From positions 62,001 through 126,000 of the forward strand of contig JAUIRK010000054.1 of NCBI GenBank assembly GCA_030549495.1: DNA of 64,000 bases. Reading direction: 5' to 3'. Made by a program: the position numbers and the translations under genes. Below the pieces are notes generated by a model. The model was not told the origin of the DNA. It worked only from the letters and a program-made list of their open reading frames with translations, and ran no database searches. Source of the stretch: Nectonema munidae. Lineage: Eukaryota; Nematomorpha; Nectonematoida; Nectonematidae. This document shows, one piece after another, positions 1 through 13,500 of the stretch (positions within the stretch are counted from its first letter, which is position 1; each line of letters starts with the position of its first letter).

Positions 1-148
1 CTTTGATTATTATCGAGGCCTGGATGTATATCGGATATGATGTATATCTAGTCCCTCTATTTCGGCACTTGAAATATAAGACTTGTTTCATTGAATTATT
101 GAAAACTCACATTGTACATTATCAACATCTCACGTCATAAGCTTGATT

Positions 149-639
149 GTTAAGCTTTGTTTTTAACTGAACTTGCTTCGGTTAGCAGTAATTTAAAAGA
201 TGATGACTGTATTGCATACTTTAACTATCTGAAAAATACTCACGAAGACATGATAATTCGTTTTAAAGACTTGTTAGAGCTAAAAATTCAAGACTAGATA
301 TCCGATCGATTTGAGGTTAATGCTGCTGATGATGTTTCAATTGAACTTGTTGAATTATGTGACGGGTGGACTCAACGTTTATTTAATAAAGATGAACAAA
401 ATGCACGGTGACGTAGTGAGTTGCCTTTAAATATCCGCTATTATGGGAAAACGTTAAAATGTCCATCATTGCTTCTCCGTCTTGTGGAATGTGGTTTTAG
501 TTGTGCGAATCAGCTATCGACCAAGTATCGTAATCGTCTTGAGCTTGTGAAAAGAGGAGACCTTGGCCTGGCTCTATCGAATTTGGACCTAGATATTAAA
601 AAATGGACTCCACAACATCAGGCGCAAGGACCTCATTAA
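149..639 (+). pseudogene. hAT transposase C-terminal relic (ZBED5/FAM200 type)
   Basis: The plus strand reads as the C-terminal part of a hAT transposase of the kind domesticated as ZBED5, FAM200 and SCAND3 proteins. From about 190 there is a stretch resembling 'DDCIAYFNYLKN', then 'RFKDLLELKIQD', 'RFEVNAADD', and near the end 'KYRNRLELVKRGDLGLALSNLDLDIKKW' split over two stretches, closing with 'QHQAQGPH' and a stop at 637-639. This order is the normal order of the family's C-terminus. At least one in-frame stop (about 296) and a frame change before 420 show that it is dead. The 5' two thirds are outside the window, and no terminal inverted repeat was found on the right. Confidence 0.7.
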
Positions 640-917
640 TTTGTACGACGCCGTTACTTTTTTTAAGAATAATAAAATTTAAATGCTATATTCTACTTCT
701 TTTTATTGATATTTGATTCAAAAATATTATGCCGAAAGATTTTTTGTTTATCTTGTTCAAGGAAGCCTTTATAGATGTGAAATTATGAATATAAAATATA
801 TTGGGTTTTTTTAATTAACAATTAAAATTGAAATGTTTTCCTTATTTGAATATACATATTTATACATGTCTCTTATAGATCATGGGGGTCCACAGTTAAT
901 AAGGTTATCGCTCAAAG

Positions 918-1365
918 CAGTGGTTCCCAACCTTTTTTATCCCGTTCCCCCCTTTTCAGTCACTTTTTTTACCTGTGGACCCCTACAACTGAATAGTTTG
1001 AGCCAACAAAATTAATCAAAGATTTTTATGCAAAAAATGATTCTAGTCATCTGATTAAATCGTATGCTTATTCATATGAAATCAGAGAAAGCGTAAAGCC
1101 TGACATAAAATGTGAATAAAATTTTTTTCCAATTAAAATATAAATTTTTCAAAAATATTGTAACTAATAAAAAGGATATATTAACATTGAAAATATGAAA
1201 CTTTAAAAAAGGGAAGAAAATATTTATTTAAAAAGACTCTAAATATATATTTATATTGATTTAGAAAATAGAAATATTTAAAGGAGATTCAGCATAAGTA
1301 GTTTGAAGTAGAATTTCCATGGACCCCTTGAAATTCTTCCATGGACCCTCGGTTGGGAACCACTG
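918..1365. mobile_element. hAT MITE with perfect ends and target duplication
   Basis: A 448-bp non-autonomous element has perfect 15-bp inverted ends: CAGTGGTTCCCAACC at 918-932 and its exact complement at 1351-1365. An identical 8-bp direct repeat, GCTCAAAG, lies at 910-917 and 1366-1373. An 8-bp target duplication with CAGTG ends is the signature of hAT transposons. No coding sequence is inside. The perfect ends suggest a fairly young insertion. It sits inside an older sequence that also shows hAT-like 'CCCCTGG' ends at about 879 and 1403. Confidence 0.9.
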
Positions 1366-1566
1366 GCTCAAAGGGTCCACAAGCAAAAAAAGGTTGGAAA
1401 CCCCTGGTCTATAGTCTACTTTTAGGTTTTCTATTTATAATTTTACCTTGACATGAAGATTACCAATACTAATTCCTCTTTCTTTTTTACTTTAAAAGTG
1501 CAAATCACTTGTCGACAAAGATCTTCAAAAGGTGATTAAAAAAACGATTGCCGTTCTTTCTTCTAG

Positions 1567-4500
1567 AAACTACTGCAAGGTTCTACACTTTTGTGAAAAT
1601 TCTAGTCCGCTTGCTCAAAAGGTATTTTATACATTTTTTATTTTGTCCACACTATAAATACTTAACTTTCATTTCAGGAAAAGGTATTGGGTGTTGACGT
1701 ATGTAAAGACTGTCAGAAGGTTGTTCAAGGCACAAGGGTGTTTTTGGATAAATCTGAAGTATTTTCATCTCTTTTTTCCTTACTCACATTTAAGCGCTAT
1801 CTATAGGCTCTATTGTATCCTACGGTGAGAATAAAGTTACACAATTTTAGAATGAAAATTTAAAATGCTTTGAAAAACATTAGTTATTATATTAACCCGT
1901 TATCGGCCAGAATAAGCAGACGATATCTAATGTAAAGCAGACGATTTGTATCAAATCACTAATAAATAATTACAATCTGTTAAGCTTTTTAAAAAAATCG
2001 GAATGAGATGGAGAAGAGTTTTGAATCATTAGTTTGGTTATTTAAAACTATTAAAACAGACGAGAATAATATTTTAGCAACACGTTTTTATATACATTTT
2101 AACTATAATTGGTTCTTCTTTCTTCACTAATTACCATTTAGAGTCTTTTTTTTAACCAAAGCTAATAAAAAGCAATTTTTTATTTTTATTAGAAGTTTTT
2201 ATCTTAACTCGTTAAGGACCAGAATAATCAGACGATATCTAGTATAAAGCAGAAGATTTGTATTAAAAAGCATTAATAAACGCAGACGATTTACATTTTT
2301 GTAAAGTCGACATATGTTGACTGTGGTCGATAACCGGTAAAATCAGTGTGATGTAAGCCGGAAAAATGTAAAGCTATATTTACATTAAAAACAAATTTTC
2401 CAGGATTTATTTTCCAGCACTTGTTAAAATTGACAATCTTCATTATACTGTTTTTTATTTCTTCAATTTTGTTAATATATATATATTGTATTTTAAGAAG
2501 TTTGTTTTATATCATTTATATTTGAAGCCTTCGATTCATGAGCCTTTAATTCATGTGTGCCAGATGTTCCCGGAAACTTTGCAAGAAAAATGTAGTGATG
2601 TGGTTAATCAATACGTTCCTGCTGTCTACGAATATATCGACATGATAATGGTGAGAACTGACTTTTGCTCGTTTTAAAAATAATACATCTTGCCTTCCTT
2701 CATACCTATTTGCAAATAGGATCCCGTTTCAATATGTGAAGGATTAAGACTTTGTTCTGTCGATGCTATTAGTGAAATTGATGGTAGAAACAGTAAATTT
2801 GTGAAACCCATTGATTTAAGTCGTGGCATTTTGATTGGTGGAGCTCCTATCTTTGCTAGAAATATCAACGAATCCAACGATTCTAAAACGAGATCAGGTA
2901 AAAACAAATTAAGTTTTAAATTATTGTTAGAACTGAGTTTCAGAACTCGAATATGTAAAGTCAACTTACTGAACAAGACTCACTGATGAACATTTACCTC
3001 TACATTCATGAAGGACCGTGGGGTGTTTCACCGAGAAGGCACAATTGCACCGCTTGTATCGATCTATGAGGAAAGTAGGTTTGGTGCGGAATCGAACCCA
3101 AGATCTTTAGTTATCAAAGCCCAGTATGTAACCAACCTTACTCACGCCCCACATCTGTGTATGAAGGCAACTTAAAGGCACACAAAATACAACCCCTCGT
3201 TCGAAATCAATACACTCATCAAAAAATTACATACCTCATCTCAAAACAAACAACGCCCATCGCACTCAAACCACCAACCAATTTCCAAACGTAGTAGAAC
3301 ACAATACGACTTATAAGTGTTTACATTTCAAGGGAGTTTCATTGTGCAAAATAAATTCCAAGAAGGGGCACAGCTCTTACCTACCTCACCCTTTCATTTT
3401 ATGAGGCGGCTGTATGTAATTTAAATCTTAGTTTGACACCTAGCACATATGTCTCTTGAAAAATTGTTGTAATTACTTTAGAATTTGATTTAAAAAAATT
3501 TAAAAGCCGTTATATCATGCTGAAAATACGAAGAATGAAAAATTGAGAACAAAAGTCTTTTCTGTTTCAGGAATGAGTTATCTCAAATCAAAAAGATAAG
3601 AAATAAACTTGATAAAACTCTTAAAACATGCATTCTAAATTTAATTAATCTTGATAAAGAACTTAATGTTTCTACGTGGTAATAAATTTTATTTTTCCCG
3701 TACCCTGCTCCCTAGCGTTTGAAAAAGGTGGTTGGGTGTAGAGTTTCTTACTTCTCGATTCAATTAGATTGATAAAATTCTCGAGATAACAGAATAAAAC
3801 CACACACACACAAATATGGATACATAAAAAGGAAGGTATTTTATTAAAAAATTTGCTTTTTAAAAATCGAACGCCTTTAATTTTTAAAGTTACTTTTTTG
3901 AGATGAAATCTTATATTCAATGAAACATTTCTCTCACATTCACAAAATGCAGATTGTATAGATCGCAAAGCATGTTGCAAGGCATTATCATGGTTTAGAC
4001 CTTTTAATCATATTAAAAATTTTAGGATTTCTTTATTTTCGATTGAGTAAAGATGGAAAAATAATGGAACTAATTTTCTAGACTCTCGTGTATATCTTCT
4101 CGAGAATCAAGAAACAGAACTCTTGAAATCTCTAATTATGAGACTCAAGACAGAAACTCTAGTGGGCTCTCTGCATAGAATCGTCTTTCATCAAAAATTG
4201 GTTTAGTTATGTTGCCCCCCCCCTGTGTTTTAAGAATTGGAAGATATTGGCATCAGCTATATTTGAAATTTTTCAATTCCATGATTCCATATTTTTTGCA
4301 AGTTTTTTTGTTTCATTATGTTTGTTTGGATGTAGATGGATAATATCCCGATGGTTTCATTTATTGTCGAGTGATGATTCTCGTTATATTTTTGTAGATG
4401 CGGGAAAGAATACAAAAAGTAAACTTGTTAGAGTTGCGCTCTTCAAAGATTCACGACCACGTATACTTTTCTTTATTTTATCTGATTTTTATAGTCCTTT

Positions 4501-7500
4501 TTTTATAATCCAGGCATTCTAGTAGAGTTTGCTTCCTTTCAAAAAGTGTTCTCACACTTACCTTCGTTTTCTTGCTCCATTTTGAGTAATGAGGTCTGCG
4601 TATAGTCTATGGTATCTGAGTAGGCCTTCTAATGTTTTTATAAAAGAAGCCATTTCGCGCGAAGACATAAAAGTAAGAAAAAAATGAAGTAGAAAGTGTG
4701 AAGTAAAAAAGTAAGACATAAAAGTAATGAACATCTTTCCATCACAAAATGCTTTTATTCAGTCTACATATTTTTAATAAAGTCTTTAGTTTGCTACAGC
4801 AACACATATAAATGTCTAGCTTTGGTTTTTAACATAATTAAAATTAGTACCTTGCAAAAATTTCTGAAAGATAATATACATATAATGGAAAGTTGGCGAG
4901 CAACTGCATGTTGGCTCATACAAAACGAATTTAAATGTAACCTATTTCTGCGGTAAAAATTTTATTGTTAAACACAAGCTTCGCATAAAACACATTAGAC
5001 CAACAATACTAACATTCTAGTCAATCGCGCCTCTTCATCTATAAATGAAGTTCGCTTTCTTTTTCCCTAATTACTATCATATGATTTTTGATATCAACTC
5101 TCTTACACTTTCGGGAATTGCCATGGCTTAAAAATCTTATTTCTTCATGTAATTTTTCTAAAGTCCACATCGCAATACTCTTTTATTATCGTTATGGTAC
5201 TAATAAACTAGAAAAAAACTTCTTGATTTTTTCTAAGTCTATTAGAGAATATAATCTTGAAATCTTATTGATGCAATAGCTCTAAATCCAATTTTAGAAA
5301 GAAGAAAAAAAATGAAATACAGTTTATGTTCTGAGAAATCTTCAATTGCTTTGATACAATCTTTAATTACTCTTGTACCTAAAGGGATCTTTCAGTTTTA
5401 CCCTGATATATCAAAACAAAAATGATTTCAAGATTTTCCAGAAAGTACCAACAACTTATCTTAGAGACTCCAAAATGCACCAGCTTTGCATCGAGCAAAT
5501 CCTAATACTATTCACTTCTGTCGTTTTCCTACTCGAAGGATCAGAATTGTGTGCAGCATAAAGGAAAAATTAAATCTCCAATAAATATACGACAACTTAT
5601 CACTTTAATGAATCAAAAATCCTTTTCAGAACTTCTTATATTATAACTAGATAAAAAATTAAAATTCTTCGTATTCTAAGGTAAACTTTTTATTTTTGTT
5701 CTTTCGTATAATCTTAACAACTTTTTAATATTAATAAACTTCCACTCACGGCATAAACTCATAAAGACTTTCCTTTTTCCAATTCATATTTTTTTGTTCT
5801 TTTTAAGATTGGAGGGCATTTTCTGGCTTTAGCTTGCTCAGGTGGTCACTTAGCATTATTTTTTAATTATAAAATTTTATTTTTATTAAATTTAAAATAT
5901 TCAAATTAACCCAAAATGAGTCTTATTTATTGGGAGAGGGCGAAATGAAGGCGATGTTTACAATTCCAAAATTTATCAAGGGCCTGAAGTTTGCTAACCA
6001 AATTGATTTTTTTGACGTGATTTGAAGGCTAAACCCTTAGCAACTTGGCTGCTTTTTGAAAAAAGGTGTATAACATCAATCTTTTCAGATTTTGAATTAA
6101 ATGCATGATAACAACTCGGAGGTATTTTGAAATCATAAGATTTTTTAATAAAAAAATTTGATAATATAATGACTCTATCGGAAAAAAGAATATATTTATT
6201 TGAGCATTTTTTTGAATTTATTTTTATAATTTTTGAAAAAATGGATTCAACAAATAAATCTTTATTAACCATTTTAAGTGAAATCTTCGATCCCTGCTGT
6301 GAAGATGAATTCGTGCAATGTTTGATAAAATTCTCTATTTTTGTGTTTCATTTTAAGCCTGCAGAAATCTTCTAATGTCGGCACAAAGCTCTAAAGTAGC
6401 AGCTGGATCCATTTAAATTTTTGTAGAGTTTCAATTCCTCTTCTTCTTCATCTTTTCCCTTTTTCTATGGGGTCGATGTTTTTAATTTTCTTTCTCCATT
6501 CTTGTCTATCCCAGATATCATTTCCATCAAGGTTTTTAGCTTTGAAATCCTATCTTAAACATTCCATCCATCTGAGTTTCAGCCTTCCTCTTCCCTTTTT
6601 TCATCACTTTTTTCCTATATGATCCTATTCTTTTCTCATTATGTGGGCATACCACCTGAGTCTACTTTCTCGGATACTTTATCGGCTTTTGTCACCTTTC
6701 TGGTTGTATTGTTTTCAATTTTGTCTTTCCAGTCATCCCTCTTAACATCCTCATTTCAGTAACATTTAGTTTGTTTTCTTGTGTCTTTTTCACTGGCCAT
6801 GTCTCGGCTGAATACATTATCGCCGGTCTTACTACTTTCCTGTATACTTTGCTTTTTCCTGCAATTCCAATTCTTTTATCACTTTAGCCACCCTGCGTTA
6901 ATACATTCTTTCATACTCTAAATCACTATCTTTTGGTATAGTTTATCCCAGTATTTAAATTTTTCACCTCTTTTATTTCTATTCCTTGTAATCTGGTTTT
7001 TTCTTTACCATTTTCATTTTATCTCATGTAAACCTCTTTCTGTCTCTGCTTATCTTCAAATCTCTTTTCCCATCCTTTCCCTCAGCTCTGTAAACTTTTC
7101 TTCTATTTTTATTTGATCTTCGCCACATATCATCCGCAAAAAGCTTACTTTTACAGGAAAATTTGTTGTACGGCCCACACTGCTTGATGCATTCACTTTT
7201 TTGCACATGTCTTGTATGATTTCAACATACTTTTCTGCCACTCCTTTTTGCCTCGAGCATCTCCACACCTCGATATTCGATTATATGCTTTCTCTAAATC
7301 GATGAACATTATGTGGAATTTTTCGATGTTTTTCTATCATTTACCTCCGGGCAAAAATACAATTCCAAAATTACTTGACATCAACTGTTCCCTTTCCTGA
7401 TTCAAAACCAAACTGTCCATTTTCAATTTTATAACATTTCTCAATCTTGCTTCAATTATTTTTTCCCAAATCTTCATTGTGTGACTCATCAGTTTAATAC

Positions 7501-10500
7501 CTCTGTAAATGCCAAAATCCTGCACATCTCCTATACCTTTATATATAGGGATAATTGAGCTTTTTCTCCATTTCTTTTTATAGAGTTTCAATCATTTTCG
7601 AATATAGAAAGCTTGTCTGTGCCTGACCCGTTTTCTCCTACCAATACAATGAATGTTGTTTTCCACTATCACATTGCTCTTCTTTCAGTGTGAAATAAGT
7701 CGATAGCAATTATTATTTGAAAAAGAAACCTCTTTCGTCTACATTGTATACATCTTTACGCGCTTGCGACTCCAAAATTTGCAGCAAGATAACTTTGTAG
7801 CATTCACTCACTTGACTACCTGATACACTTTTCTCGTTGCAATTTGCATGAGGGTACTTGGGGTTCACAATCGTGATAATGATTGGCTGCAATTGTCTAT
7901 CTTATACATTTTACTATATTTGTTTTATTCATGACAAAACAAAGTTCAAAGAGATTCACTTCTCTCTTTAAATTAATATTTTTGTTACAAAAGTCCAAAG
8001 AAGGTAGTCAAAGCTAGTGATTAATTAAATGTAAAAAAGTTAATTCTAAAAGGTTCAATTTAATAATGATATAAGTATATTTTTTGAAAGCTTTCAAAGA
8101 GTTATATATTATAATAATGTACATATTATTTCTATAATGATAGATCATATTTTAAAAATAAATAGTGTAGATGAACGACAATTTTTGTTGTTACGAAAAT
8201 TAAGTATTTTTATATAAAACTCCCTTGAAATCTAGAAATCAATGTCTTAATGTAAGGATGCCGATTTGATCAAACGGTTGTTGGTCTGATTTGATTGGAT
8301 GCTTGCATTGAATTATATATATATTATATATATAAGGTGTATATTTGTGGGTTGAATTGCAAGCAGTTTCCAAATTCGATTAGCGTTATCTTGCGTAGTC
8401 ATAAAAGTTCTTGTTATATGTTTCACTGGGAACGGGTGGCATGGTGGGTACACCTCAAGTATTTCATCCCAGCGGTCTTGAGTTTGATTCGCGTTGTACT
8501 CAAAATGAAATTTTTTTGTTTTGTGATGCCATTCGGTTCACGTCAGGAGAGAAATCCGGGTAGGGGTCGTTAAACGAAGTTTTTGTTATATATTTCACTC
8601 TTTGACGTGTATTATACTTTAAGTAACTGGAAGATTGCGCCTTTATCACCACATGCTAGAGACAAAGCTCCCTCAAAATGAATACTCTTGCATGGCTTGT
8701 AAATTCATATTTGAATCTTTGATGCAACTTCTGGGAGACAATAAGACCGAAGTTTGTTCTTCAATTATTTAGCTTTAAGATTTTGCTGGCAATAGCACTA
8801 AAATCTTCTGAATTGTGATATACCGATTTTGTTTATAGGAAAATATAAAGCACGCCATTGAGAATGTGTGTCGCGTTCTTCCAAAGAGCGTTGTTAGTGA
8901 ATGTAAAGATTTCATAGAGCAATACGCAGACTCCATTGCTATCATCATCCGAGATAACATCGATCCACAATCATCGTGCCAATCTCTCGGGCTTTGTGAC
9001 TCTGGAATACGAACTATTAAGAAATCCTCGAACAAAGTTCAAAAGCCAAAATCAAGTATCGTTTTTGTATTTTTGAATAAATGTTCACAAACTTTCGAGT
9101 CTTTGATCTTCGGGGGGGGGGGATAAAAGAAGTGACATCTTCATTTTGTTTCAAAGTAGGAGGCGATGAAGGTTGTGCTCTCTGCCACATCGGAGTGTCA
9201 TACTTTACTACGCTGCTGAATCAAAATGCTACTGAAGAAGAAATCATTAGCACGGTGCTGAACTTCTGCAAGAAACTTCCTGCAAATTTTTCCCAAGAGG
9301 TATTTTCTTCGCTCATTCACTCGGCGAGCAGCCTTTTATCACTTGTGATAAATGATTAAATTTTAGAGCGACATCTAATTATGCTTGTTTAACCCATTTG
9401 AGCAGCACAATCCTAAAGACTGACCGCCTGATTTATTTTCAGTTCACTTTTATGTAGTTAGAGAAGACGACTTTAACTTTTTGTCACTGGTTTTACTCTA
9501 AGTCATGGTTTTTGATTAATAGAAAGATGAAAAACTTGCAGTAGAATACTGTGTTTAAAATTTCCATGTATTCCTGACAAATTTATTATAATCCTTTCTT
9601 TATCTCTTCAAAAATTCCCCTATTCTAGGGATTGAAACACGAATTAAAAAAGTAACACATAAAACAAGTGAGCAATCATTTACTCATTGAAACAATAGTC
9701 TGCCTTTAAGGACCAGAATTTTGAAGACTAATCGTATGCTATGTTTCTTATTGGGAGTAAACAATTTTCATTTCTTGAAACACTGTTCTTAAAGCGTTAA
9801 CATTATTTATACCTAAAATACTTCTCTCAACGTAATATGTTGCTTGATAAAACCAGAAAATTATATTGAGGTAGATTGAAGTTGTCTTGTGGAACACTGA
9901 TATATATATATATGAAGCACAATTTGTACACCTTTCTTGTTTTTAGTGTCAAAGCTACGTTAATGTATACGGCATCGATGCTTTGAAACTTCTCGCCTCT
10001 TATATGGATCCGGACAAAGTTTGCCAGGTTTGTGCATCTTGTTACTACTAAGTAGGATCTATACGCTGAGATATGAAATTGGAACATTTAATATCCGACT
10101 CCCACTCTAACTCCATACTAGAATTGTGTTATATATTTCACGTGGTTGTTCCAAACTATATCGTCATTAATATATATAAAAAAGTACCCGTCGTATGCCA
10201 GAATTTACCTGAAAAAAAGGAAGTTTTCGATGTGATTTTTAATAATGATTATAAAATATTCAAACACTTAGTTAAATTATGACATTCCGTTGACTGTGAA
10301 GGACCCTGTAATATTTAGTTGCGTGGCAGGCAAACCAAGCGAGAAACAAAAATATACGGAGAAAAAGCTACTTATGTAGGTAATTGCTGAGAACGAGTTC
10401 ACAACAATGCGATCTTGCTGTAATATAGTGTAGTCGCAAAACTTTGAACTTATAGAAGAGGGGTTTAGTTTCTAGAAGTAGTGAGTGAGGGTTTCCTAAC

Positions 10501-13500
10501 AGCATATGGGTTTAAGGGAGAAAGAATATGCAAGTTAGTGAGGTGTCGGCAACCTTTTAATAGTGAAATGCCAAAACTAGCTAGCAAAAGGATTGAGCAT
10601 GTCAAACTCACATACTACGGCATTTGTTAATAAGGAATCGAAATAGGTAAGTTTCACTATGTAAAAAGCACGCGTATTTAAAAATAATATTTCAAACGAT
10701 TTGTCCCAATTTTTCCAAAAAACTATGATAAACCATCTGAATGAAGTTTTCAGAGTCCCTAAGCTGAAGGAATAGGGATGGATTATATGCAAATAATAAG
10801 GAATGCTTATGAAACAGCCCTCTAAAATATTGGAATTATATGCCCTCAAACTATATTATATAATTTTATGTTACAATGTCTATAACTTATAACTTAGTGT
10901 TTATATTAGATACACTCGAAAATTTATAATTGAATATTTATATTGGAACACATAACACTTATGCATCCATATTTTTCCAATAAACATGGCAACTTTGTAG
11001 CAAAGTTCAATTAAAATTTTGATTCTTGATAAAATTACTTACGAAATTCAAATTTTAAATAAAATTAAATTTTTATACCAAATGCCTATTCTGATTTCAT
11101 TTCTCGACTCATTTTTCAAGATTTGGGTGTAAAAATTTCTGAAAGTTTTGGTCAAATTTGCGGTTTACTTCTAAAAATTATATCCAAGAGTATTATTCTA
11201 ATTTTAAATAAAATATATAATTTTATACTAAATCAATTAGGGTGTCAAAATGTCTAAGTATTAATCAATTTTGTGGTTTACATGTGAAATTTTTTCCCAA
11301 CAATTGCGTTTTTCGTCTGAAAATTTTGCCTAGCTCTTTTTTGACAGAGGTCTTGAATTTCAGTAGTACCCTTTTTTACAAAAGTTCGATTTTCACCAAA
11401 AAATTTGAAACAAAGAAGATTTAAAGCTCAAATAAAATGTTGAGAATTCAGGAAAAATACAGTTTATCTTGTATGGTAAATTTTGAAACATTTCATGTGC
11501 AGACCAACACCAAATCTTTCTAGTCTTTTGCGATTTACATTGTCGACATTCTTTTGTTGTCCAACGTCGCGCTTGTGTGGCTAATGACCTACCAGGCTTT
11601 GGAGTCTCAACAAATATTCCACTATCAATCTTCGGAAAGCAAGCTAATCATACGGGTTTGAGGTTTGACTTTTATGTAAAGCCCAACAATTAGTAATTGT
11701 CATGTCAATAATGTGGATCATTATTGGCCAGTAGCATTTATTTCCTCTAATAGATATTGGCTATTGGGCTATGTTTTGATCAGGCATATCTACAAAACCC
11801 ATGTATCTGTTGTAAGTATGGAAAATTTCGGGCTGATTGATTTTTATTTTCTTTTTCTCAGCTGTAGAATATCTAGTCATTTTTTGCAAAGGGTTAATTG
11901 ACTCAAGGTTTGATACAGCTATGATAGACTTCTTGTCTATCCATTGGACTATATTGACATTATCTTTTTTGAACCAGGAAAAAGAACTCCCTCGCTTGTA
12001 CTCAATTTTGGCTTTTTTAACGGTCAACCTTTCGTTGTTTTTCCTAATTGTTGCGGTGTATTTGATTCCATTTTTTCAACTAATTTCAAGGTGCTGAAAA
12101 ATTGTCTGAAAAAGATGAGTACGTATTGGGTGAAAATTTTTAGCAAATTTTAAAACAATCAAAGCTCCTAATCCTAGTTCGCTATGATATTCATAAAGTC
12201 TTGCATTGATGAATATCAAACTCGCAACAATACCCACTTTGTATACAATCTAACCTTCTGTTTCGAAGGAAGATACCAAAATAAGGTTTTGTGGTTTCAT
12301 TCACAGAAGGAAACTCAGAAATAGGAGCATGTACTGTAAAACTTTCATTAGCCTGATTTAAGATTGGTCTGACCTTAGAGAGTGCTTGTCATTAATATTA
12401 ATCTGAGTGGTATCACTAAAATGTTGACTGTTTTTAATTTCTTCAAACCTTTTACGTCGCATTGCCTCTGAAACGAGACTTTGAATCATTTAAGGGTAAT
12501 TTTTTTTCAAAAGAATACTTGTGTGAACATGCAAATATTCTTAACCATATCATTCATCATCATTAAAAATAATTGAACTGGGGTTTGTAAGTTTTTTACA
12601 TTTTGAGAAGCACAAAATTCATCAAAGTCTTTCAAATTAGAACCTGTATCCAAATTTCATTCACATCACTCAGCTGCTCTTTGTCTTCTGATTCATTTAC
12701 TTCGGCTTGTGCACATAACTGATTTGACGACAAATGATTTATATTACAATCCTTTTCATCTCCAGATTCTTCATTGGACAAATGAGGATTATTCGGAAGA
12801 AAAACTTCATGACCCACTGTCGAACCTTCTAGAACTTCAATAATTTCAGCCGAAGTTTTTTCCTGTTTAGAAAAGCAAATCTAATTTTAAGAAAATATAT
12901 CAATAGAGTTTTTAGCCCAAGCTTGAATAAAAACTAAATCTATAAGTTTCAGAAGGATTGAAACCTCAACTAGGTTAAAAACACAGAAACATCACACACA
13001 CAGAGAGAGACAAACATACACATCGAAAAAGAGAAAGCATTTTCGGGTTAAAAGTAATATTTGAATTTCCTCTTCTTTTAGAAAAATATTTTTAAAATCT
13101 TAATCCTCCATCGTCCGTTTGAAATTTTACACAAAACGAAGTTTAAAAATTTTTAACGGTTCGGCAAAAAGTTGTAGAAATTATGCAGAAACTTACAATT
13201 TATTCAACTTTCAAATCTAGGCAAAAGCTAGCAAGTATATGGGAAGCAGATCCAATTAATTGATGAATGTATTCTAACGAAATCACTATTGAAGTTGGAT
13301 GATAAAACTGGCTTTTTATATATTACATGAAAGAATAATTGTGGTGCATATATCGGTAAAAGAAGTACTCATTTGTGCTACACAGACTTTTTATTTTCAA
13401 AATCAGGGTACTTGCGTTATATATCGAGAGTTTCCTTGCATTAAACAGTGAATATACTGAGTTGACCTGTTTTCAAAATATTCAACATGTTCCAACAGAC

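Larger units (their letters stand above)
2898..8659 (+). other. Large prosaposin intron (5.8 kb)
   Basis: Spans the donor GTAAAA after 2897 and the acceptor ...CATGCTAG before 8660; phase 1 is kept on both sides. It contains a minus-strand SINE (3000-3153), a LINE fragment (6420-7590), a CA repeat (about 3804), a possible second tRNA-like SINE (8430-8575) and an (AT) run near 8320. The stretches 3160-6400 and 7600-8430 are AT-rich, with short open frames at ordinary background density. I recognise nothing in them. Confidence 0.8.

Noticed and set aside
879-1405. Outer hAT element around the MITE at 918
   Set aside because: CATGGGG and CCCCTGG ends are suggestive, but no matching 8-bp target copy was found.
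2486-2677. Free-standing 63-codon gene
   Set aside because: Its centre is a prosaposin exon (2528-2650) bounded by AG and GT; the flanking codons are intronic.
5088-6375. Small genes in the prosaposin intron
   Set aside because: Short AT-driven frames with no recognisable domain or splice partners.
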